Source of the DNA: Clostridia bacterium
GTDB taxonomy: Bacteria > Bacillota > Clostridia > Christensenellales > Aristaeellaceae
Assembly: GCA_017473345.1 (NCBI GenBank)
Contig: JAFULL010000029.1
Coordinates: 1 to 57,616, forward strand
Reading direction: 5' to 3'
Length of the DNA stretch: 57,616 nt
Made by a program: the position numbers and the translations under genes. The notes beneath the pieces were generated by a model, which worked only from the letters and a program-made list of their open reading frames with translations, did not search any database and was not told where the DNA came from. This document shows, one piece after another, positions 52,164 through 57,616 of the stretch (within the stretch, counting starts at the first letter, position 1; the number at the start of each line of letters is the position of its first letter).

Positions 52164-52999
52164 CACTCTGCCTCCTTCAGCCAGCGAGAAACCGTCCCAC
52201 GCAGCGCATCCGCAGCGCTAACAGGCGCATAACGCGCAGGCAGTGCAGGCAGCACATCGCACCGGCAGCCCAGTGCAGCTGCAGCATCGCGGTCAAAGCC
52301 ATAAGGCGCGCTGGCCAGTTCCAGAAGCCATGTACCCTGCCGGAATGCCTGCAGTGTATCCTCATCAATGATCCGGGCAGGAACGGTATTAAGCAGCATA
52401 TCCATCTGTCCTGCGATCTGCCGGATCTGCTGCAGGGAAATGGCATGCATGCCATCATCCTGCGCCTGACGGCGTACCTCTCCCCTTCTGGCAGCGACCC
52501 ATACCTGCGCGCCAAAAGCTTTCAGTCTATGTGCAAGTGCACATCCAAACAAACCATACCCCGTAACAAGTATCCGCATACCTGCAATGGTGCGATCACT
52601 GCGCTGCATAGTCTCGAAAACAGCAGCCTCTGCGGAAATATCAGCATTCCTCTCAAGCAGTTCGGCATCCTGTTCGTACTTCCGCAGCCGGAAACACTTG
52701 GGCATTCTTTCCTCTGCCAGCGCGTAGGGCTCCAGTCCTCTGCCTGCCAGCAGCAGGCAGCCTGCACAGGCTTTTTCCAGCACATCTTCCGGATGAATGG
52801 TCATGCCATTCAATGCAGGTACGCAACCACCTTTCACAGCGAACGGATACGGAAACAGGATAACGTCGGCTGATGAAAAGTCCTTTCGTGTTTCATCGCC
52901 CTCACGAAGTCCCAGCGTGGAAACCTCGTATCCATCCTTTTTCAGCATGCCGGCCAGCAGCAGCGTCCGCTTGTCTCCGCCAACAAACAACAGTTTCAA
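52163..52999 (-). CDS. spoVFA: Dipicolinate synthase subunit A
   Basis: A 278-aa NAD(P)-binding protein. N-terminal KLLFVGGDKRTLLLAGMLKKDGYEV and the central Rossmann loop ILVTGYGLFGCALAHRLKAFGAQVWVAAR (~142-170), then LLNTVPARIIDEDTL and LLELASAPYGFD, are DpaA landmarks. It catalyses the oxidation to dipicolinate. It starts with TTG, and its SD GGAGGCGAT (11 nt upstream) is also the 3' arm of a strong hairpin. It lies directly behind the GH65 gene on the same strand. Confidence 0.93.
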   Translation of the reverse strand: MKLLFVGGDKRTLLLAGMLKKDGYEVSTLGLREGDETRKDFSSADVILFPYPFAVKGGCVPALNGMTIHPEDVLEKACAGCLLLAGRGLEPYALAEERMPKCFRLRKYEQDAELLERNADISAEAAVFETMQRSDRTIAGMRILVTGYGLFGCALAHRLKAFGAQVWVAARRGEVRRQAQDDGMHAISLQQIRQIAGQMDMLLNTVPARIIDEDTLQAFRQGTWLLELASAPYGFDRDAAAALGCRCDVLPALPARYAPVSAADALRGTVSRWLKEAE

Positions 53000-53006
53000 A
53001 ATGAAA

Positions 53007-53054
53007 ATCGCCTCCCGCCGATGCAGTATTACTGCATCCTATGCAGGAGGCGAT
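53007..53054 (-). terminator. Terminator-like hairpin holding the spoVFA Shine-Dalgarno
   Basis: Minus strand: outer stem ATCGCCTCC / GGAGGCGAT (53046-53054 with 53007-53015) and inner stem GATGCAG-TAATA-CTGCATC, followed by TTTTC. It can end the GH65 transcript. Its 3' arm is also the spoVFA SD. Confidence 0.7.
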
Positions 53055-53060
53055 CAAAGG

Positions 53061-55319
53061 TTACAGCTTATGAATGATGCGGTCCGTCAGCTTCTGTTCC
53101 TCACCGCAGAGCGTGATGGTGAGCGCTTCGCCTTCCAGCAGTTCCACACAGGCTTCTTCAGGCCTCACGCTTACGCGGATGATGCGGCCGCGGTAATGGA
53201 ACTGGAAAGCATAACCCTTCCATTCATCCGGCAGGAAGGGGCACAGCGACAGCCCTTCAGCAGTGCGCATGCCGGCAAAGCCCTGTGCAATGGCCAGCCA
53301 GCTGCCTGCCATGCTGGTAATGTGCAGGCCGTCTTCAGTATCATTGTTGATGTTGTCCAAATCCAGCCGCGCCGTGCGATGGTACATCTCCATCGCCTTG
53401 TCATGATAACCCAGCTGCGCCGCAAGCACGCTGTGCACGCAGGGCGACAGACTGCTTTCATGCACAGTCATCGGCTCGTAAAAATCAAAGTTGCGGCGGA
53501 TGGTCTCTTCATCATAGAGATGGTTGAGGAAATACAGGCCCTGCAGTACATCTGCCTGCTTGATAAAGCAGCTGCGCAGAATACGGTCCCACGACCAGTG
53601 CTGGCTGATGGGCCGCTGATCCTGCGGGATCTCACTGGCGGGCATCAGTTCCTTGTCCAGGAAATTGTCATGCTGCACAAAAATTCCGCGCTGCTCATCC
53701 ACAGGATAATACATTTTCTCGACCACGTCGATCATATGGACAAGCTCTTCTTGGGTCACGCCCAGCTTGTCCAGCCTGTCTTTGGAGGCACGATGCGCCT
53801 GCGTGACAAACAGGCCGATGCTCCATGCAGCGATGCGGTTGGTGTACCAGTTGTTGTTGACGTTGTTTTCGTACTCGTTGGGGCCGGTCACACCGTGGAT
53901 CATGTACTTGTTCTGTTCAGGCGCAAAATGCACACGGTCAGTATAGAAGCGTGCAATACCGCACAGCACGTCCAGACCTTCCTTGCGCATATACTCATAG
54001 TCGCCGGTATAGGTGGCGTAGTTGAAAATAGCATGCGCGATGGCGCCGTTGCGGTGGATTTCCTCAAAGGTGATCTCCCACTCGTTGTGGCACTCAATGC
54101 CTGTGAAGGTCACCATGGGATACAGCGCGCCCTTCAGATCCAGCTGACGGGCATTTTCATAAGCGCCGTCCAGCTGTAGCCAGCGATACATCAGCAGCTG
54201 GCGCGCCACATCCTGTCCGGCAATGGCCATATATACCGGCAGACAGTATGCCTCAGTATCCCAGTAGGTGGCTCCGCCATATTTTTCACCGGTGAAACCC
54301 TTGGGGCCGATGTTCAGCCGTGCGTCATCGCCAGAATAGGTGCTCAGCAGCTGGAACAGATTAAAGCGAATGCCCTGCTGTGCTGCATCGTCGCCCTCAA
54401 TGGTCACGTCGCAGCCTTCCCAGCGTGCCTTCCACGCTGCGGTATGATCCGCGCGCAGCTCGTCATACCCCAGTTCACGCGCACGGGAAGCCGCACGAAG
54501 GGCAATGGTGGTCAGCACCTTTTCTTCATAATCGCGGCTGGTAAAGCACAGCGCAAACTTCTCCATGGATACCATGTCGCCTGCTTCAACGTAACCGGAG
54601 TAGATGGACTCCACATAACCGCTTTCCATTTTGCGGCTTTCCATTTCCAGTCCATCCGCCCAGCAGCTCATGGCAGCTGCAACAGCAAATCGGGGCGCAT
54701 CAAAAGTATTCTCTTTGGTTTTGGTCAGCAGCGCTACGCCGTCCTCGCCCTCTTCTTCAGCCAGCATATCCCAGAAAGTCTCGTCATAGTTGCTGTCAAG
54801 GTTGCGCACGTTGGCGTCCAGATAAGGGCGCAGCACAATATGCGCATCATATTCAGGCATCAGGCTGTAACGCACGGCCAGCAGTTCCTTCTGCGAAAGC
54901 GACACAAAGCGTTCCGCCTTTACCGCCACACGCCCCTTTGCAGTCTTTACCACAAACTTGCGCAGGAACAGGCCGGTTTGCATATCGAGTTCGCGGGTAA
55001 ATTCCAGTACTTCAGCCCGGTTCAGATCAAGCGGTTCTCCGTCGATCTCCACGTGGATGCCGTTCAGACGTACGCAGTTGACAGCCTTTCCGAAATAATG
55101 CGGATAACCGTTTTTCCACCAGCCCACGCGCGTTTTATCAGGAAACCACACGCCGCCGACATAGGTACCCAAATGGGTATCACCGCTGTAGTCCTCTTCA
55201 AAGTTGCCGCGCATGCCCATGTAACCGTTGCCGGTAGACGTCAGGCTTTCAAAAAGGCGCATCTGCTCCTTGTGAAGCGTTTTTTCAGCGATCTTCCATG
55301 GGTGAATTTCACAAATCAT
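53061..55319 (-). CDS. GH65 glycoside phosphorylase (maltose phosphorylase type)
   Basis: A 752-aa GH65 enzyme of normal length, with an N-terminal beta-sandwich (~1-270), a helical linker and an (alpha/alpha)6 barrel. TYWDTEAYCLPVYM and the general-acid region HGVTGPNEYENNVNNNWYTN (Glu at ~480) resemble maltose phosphorylases. A phosphate-binding segment DRIL..CFIKQADVLQG and a C-terminal jelly roll follow. It would split an alpha-glucoside with phosphate to beta-glucose-1-phosphate and glucose. Trehalose, kojibiose or nigerose phosphorylase is also possible. No beta-phosphoglucomutase is nearby. SD AAAGGAG. 27 nt behind the YkvI-like gene. Confidence 0.9.
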   Translation of the reverse strand: MICEIHPWKIAEKTLHKEQMRLFESLTSTGNGYMGMRGNFEEDYSGDTHLGTYVGGVWFPDKTRVGWWKNGYPHYFGKAVNCVRLNGIHVEIDGEPLDLNRAEVLEFTRELDMQTGLFLRKFVVKTAKGRVAVKAERFVSLSQKELLAVRYSLMPEYDAHIVLRPYLDANVRNLDSNYDETFWDMLAEEEGEDGVALLTKTKENTFDAPRFAVAAAMSCWADGLEMESRKMESGYVESIYSGYVEAGDMVSMEKFALCFTSRDYEEKVLTTIALRAASRARELGYDELRADHTAAWKARWEGCDVTIEGDDAAQQGIRFNLFQLLSTYSGDDARLNIGPKGFTGEKYGGATYWDTEAYCLPVYMAIAGQDVARQLLMYRWLQLDGAYENARQLDLKGALYPMVTFTGIECHNEWEITFEEIHRNGAIAHAIFNYATYTGDYEYMRKEGLDVLCGIARFYTDRVHFAPEQNKYMIHGVTGPNEYENNVNNNWYTNRIAAWSIGLFVTQAHRASKDRLDKLGVTQEELVHMIDVVEKMYYPVDEQRGIFVQHDNFLDKELMPASEIPQDQRPISQHWSWDRILRSCFIKQADVLQGLYFLNHLYDEETIRRNFDFYEPMTVHESSLSPCVHSVLAAQLGYHDKAMEMYHRTARLDLDNINNDTEDGLHITSMAGSWLAIAQGFAGMRTAEGLSLCPFLPDEWKGYAFQFHYRGRIIRVSVRPEEACVELLEGEALTITLCGEEQKLTDRIIHKL

Positions 55320-55346
55320 GTCTAAAGTCTCCTTTTTGCAGGCACA

Positions 55347-56378
55347 TCATTCTGCAATTTTTGATGGTAACGCATTTATGCGGTCTTTGTCAAGCCGCCT
55401 GGAGATGAGAGGAACAAACACCAGGGAAAAACACAAAAGACCTGCAGGTGCATAAAGCCTGTCAACAATGCCCGTAAACCCGATGGATGAGACCATCACC
55501 AGCACCGTCAGCATAAAACCATTGGCAGCAGCACGCCTGATGAACAGTTTTGCCATTGCCTCCCGGATGGCAAGAACGATCGATACCAGCGTTGTAAACA
55601 CCGACAAATAAAGCACGCCTGCACTCAGCAGGTATCCGTTTCGTCCAAAGCGGCTCAGTAATCTCACGATTGGAAAAGGCTCTTCCAACAGCTGCGGATT
55701 TCGCGTATACAACAGATGGGCACAGCCAAGCAGCACAGCCATCAAGCAACCGAAACCTGCAGCCAGCGTCCAATTTCTCCGTTCTTCCGCCTGTGCACAT
55801 CTGCATACTACTCCCAACGCCAATGTCATATTCATGGATGCATAGGCCATGCTGCACACCGCTGCCAGCAACAAATTTGTGTCCTTCATCACTACCATTG
55901 TAGTTTCTGCAGGTTCAAACAAAAAAATCAGCCCAATCGTTGTGGCCAGTAAAACCGTTGTCAATATTCCACTCAGCCAGCTGAGCGGGCGCAGGCTGCC
56001 GAAGCTCAGCATCCACGCTCCTGTCAGTGTTCCCAGCAGTCCAATGGAATATGCCTGTCTGTCCGGCCATACCATCTCGATCATATGACCTGCTGCAGAG
56101 AGCATTGCGCCGCCAGTCAGCAGCATCAGCATCAGCGTGCACATTCGTGCAGCAGTTCCCAAAAGAGCATACCATCCGTCCTGATCCGTCTGCTTTGCCG
56201 CGCCTTGCAGGCAAAGCGAACATAAAAAAGCCATCGTCCCCGACGACAGCCCAATCAGCCACCAGCCATGTATACCATAGCGTGTAAAAAAAGCGATCAC
56301 CTCGCGACCGGATGCAAACCCTGCCCCGATCACCGCTCCTGTGCATGCAACCAAATCAGCAACTCGACTTTTCTTCAT
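55347..56378 (-). CDS. YkvI-like membrane protein (LeuT-fold transporter family)
   Basis: A 343-aa integral membrane protein with about ten hydrophobic segments. The start KKSRVADLVACTGAVIGAGFASGREVIAFFTRYG is characteristic of the YkvI family, thought to be related to amino-acid/sodium symporters. Its substrate is unknown. The start before KKSRV is 10 nt behind AGGGG. A longer form with MHTLLQ is less likely. It is probably co-transcribed with the GH65 gene, and follows ftsZ after 93 nt, which hold a hairpin without a clear T-run. Confidence 0.85.
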   Translation of the reverse strand: MKKSRVADLVACTGAVIGAGFASGREVIAFFTRYGIHGWWLIGLSSGTMAFLCSLCLQGAAKQTDQDGWYALLGTAARMCTLMLMLLTGGAMLSAAGHMIEMVWPDRQAYSIGLLGTLTGAWMLSFGSLRPLSWLSGILTTVLLATTIGLIFLFEPAETTMVVMKDTNLLLAAVCSMAYASMNMTLALGVVCRCAQAEERRNWTLAAGFGCLMAVLLGCAHLLYTRNPQLLEEPFPIVRLLSRFGRNGYLLSAGVLYLSVFTTLVSIVLAIREAMAKLFIRRAAANGFMLTVLVMVSSIGFTGIVDRLYAPAGLLCFSLVFVPLISRRLDKDRINALPSKIAE

Positions 56379-56433
56379 TCCTGTCTCACCCCTTTGCAAA
56401 AGGGTATGCACAGGCGTTCAAAGATAGAGCAAC

Positions 56434-56458
56434 GGCCTCCGGACGATCGCCGGAGGCC
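56434..56458 (-). terminator. Possible weak terminator behind ftsZ
   Basis: Strong stem GGCCTCCGG / CCGGAGGCC (56450-56458 with 56434-56442) but no T-run behind it on the minus strand. It may be a processing or leaky site rather than a full terminator. Confidence 0.45.
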
Positions 56459-56471
56459 GCCAAATTGTTGT

Positions 56472-57616
56472 TTACTTGCGGGTGGGCCTTCTGAGGAAGG
56501 CAGGCACGCCAAGGTTGTTCTTTTCAACCGTGGGCTGCGCAACGGGTTCGGGCTGAACGGGCTGCCGCACAGGCTCGGCCTGCTGCATGGCGGGCTGCTG
56601 CGTCTGGAACTGCTGACCGTACTCAACGGGAGCGGCTGCGGGCTGCTGAGCCGCCTGATACTGCTGGCCATACTCCATCTGGCTGAACTGAGGCGCCTGA
56701 TAAGTCTGACCATAAGCGGTGGGATAAGCCTGGCCGCCCTGCATCTGAGGCATAGCAGGAGTGCCGGGAACGGCGCTGCCGCCCATGAAGCTGCCAAAGC
56801 TGCTTTCGTCATCCATGGGCATATTGAAGCTCATATCCTCATAGGAAGGAGTGGGATACTCCTGCTGCACCATGGGGCTGCTGCCATAGGCAGAACCAGC
56901 GGCGCTGCCGCCAAAGCTGCGGGTCCAGTCGCGTTCGCCGGCCTTCTTCTTGCTGTCTTCCTTCTTGGGGAAGGGCGTCTTTTCAAAGCCGGTGGCGATC
57001 ACGGTGATGCGCACTTCGTCGTTGAGCTTTTCGTCGATGCCGGCGCCGAAGATGATGTTGGCCTCGCTGTCAGCTGCCTGCATCACCAGGTTGGCGGCTT
57101 CGTTGATATCGATGATGCTCATGTCCTCACCGCCGGTGATGTTGATGAGCACAGCGCGGGCGCCGTCGATATTGGTCTCAAGCAACGGACTCGAAATGGC
57201 GTTCTTGGCAGCTTCCACCATGCGGTTTTCGCCCTTACCAACGCCAATGCCCCTATGGGCCATGCCGCCGGATTCCCGAACGGTCTTCACGTCGGCGAAG
57301 TCCAGGTTGATCAGAGCAGGCACGGCGATGAGGTCGCTGATGCCCTGAATGCCCTGACGCAGCACGTCGTCGGCGATGCGGAAGGCTTCGAGCATGGAAG
57401 TGCCCTTGGTAACCACCTGCAGCAGACGGTCGTTGGGGATGACCACCAGGGTATCCACGCGCTGCTTGAGGTCGATCACGCCCATTTCGGCATTCTTCAT
57501 GCGCTGCTTGCCCTCAAAAGCAAAGGGCTTGCTGACCACGGCGATGGTCAGGCAGTTCATGTCGCGGGCAATCTCCGCTACGATGGGAGCCGCGCCCGTG
57601 CCGGTGCCGCCGCCCA
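56472..57616 (-). CDS. ftsZ: Cell division protein FtsZ (5' end outside window)
   Basis: 381 residues visible; the start lies beyond the right edge. The frame enters with the tubulin GTP-binding motif [18 protein letters not shown], and continues with IPNDRLL, the T7 loop [11 protein letters not shown] (co-catalytic Asp) and [11 protein letters not shown]. After the globular domain comes a Gln/Ala/Pro-rich linker (repeated QYQAAQ, YGQQF, QQPAMQQ) and the C-terminal peptide [12 protein letters not shown], which binds FtsA/SepF. It polymerises to the Z-ring. C-ending codons indicate strong expression. Confidence 0.97.
   Translation of the reverse strand, partial: GGGTGTGAAPIVAEIARDMNCLTIAVVSKPFAFEGKQRMKNAEMGVIDLKQRVDTLVVIPNDRLLQVVTKGTSMLEAFRIADDVLRQGIQGISDLIAVPALINLDFADVKTVRESGGMAHRGIGVGKGENRMVEAAKNAISSPLLETNIDGARAVLINITGGEDMSIIDINEAANLVMQAADSEANIIFGAGIDEKLNDEVRITVIATGFEKTPFPKKEDSKKKAGERDWTRSFGGSAAGSAYGSSPMVQQEYPTPSYEDMSFNMPMDDESSFGSFMGGSAVPGTPAMPQMQGGQAYPTAYGQTYQAPQFSQMEYGQQYQAAQQPAAAPVEYGQQFQTQQPAMQQAEPVRQPVQPEPVAQPTVEKNNLGVPAFLRRPTRK

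Overview
The window is about 57.6 kb of moderately GC-rich DNA with Gram-positive (Bacillota) features: strong Shine-Dalgarno sequences (AAGGAGG), sigma-A promoters with 17-nt spacers, and many intrinsic terminators. Sporulation genes (yunB, spoVFA/spoVFB, a SpoIIIE/FtsK translocase) point to an endospore-forming member of the Clostridia. The many carbohydrate genes (hexuronates, GH9, GH18, GH65, ribulokinase) would suit a gut or rumen plant-fibre degrader. I cannot name the genus.

Layout. (1) 1-380: 3' end of an unrecognised gene. (2) 380-6646, minus: a five-gene operon encoding a VanX-like D-Ala-D-Ala dipeptidase, a beta-lactamase-fold serine hydrolase, a cytoplasmic GH9 protein, an FMN alpha-hydroxy-acid dehydrogenase and a TIM-barrel isomerase. 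It lies beside an M20 peptidase and a divergent GHL10-like protein. (3) 9349-10553: tRNA-Pro and an HTH_42 protein. (4) 10627-19382: a hexuronate locus, with uxaB-uxaA and kdgA-kdgK-SDR on the minus strand and a LacI-type regulator plus uxaC on the plus strand. The same operator-like dyad lies just downstream of both the uxaB and regulator promoters. The genes give the galacturonate route: UxaC, UxaB, UxaA, KdgK, KdgA, ending in pyruvate and glyceraldehyde-3-P. (5) 19473-24137: uracil permease with a leader attenuator, an AraC regulator divergent from an SDR epimerase, and alanine dehydrogenase. (6) 24179-28116: ribulokinase with an FAD oxidoreductase, then an Arg-His-Gln tRNA operon. (7) 28305-36647: DUF2461, phosphohexomutase, GH18, Nudix, two acetyltransferases, yraN, glyA, a small SRP RNA and a creatininase-family enzyme. 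(8) 36696-47494: cell-envelope and unknown proteins, namely a CARDB-like membrane protein, yunB, a class A PBP, a GNAT, a FakA-tail-like small protein, a 798-aa unknown, and a secreted SH3/PG-binding protein with an L,D-transpeptidase-like tail. (9) 47543-57616, minus: ftsK/spoIIIE, a secreted DUF3298-like protein, spoVFB/spoVFA, a GH65 phosphorylase, a YkvI-like membrane protein, and ftsZ cut by the right edge.

Most promising for novelty: the five-gene peptidase/GH9 operon; the LacI operator pair; the KDPG aldolase with a C-terminal VOC-like domain; the CARDB-like gene whose Shine-Dalgarno is separated from its start by a hairpin; the spoVFA ribosome-binding site buried in an upstream terminator-like hairpin; the secreted protein with an altered L,D-transpeptidase-like motif; and the uncharacterised 798-aa protein. 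No CRISPR array, transposase, integrase or prophage gene was recognised.
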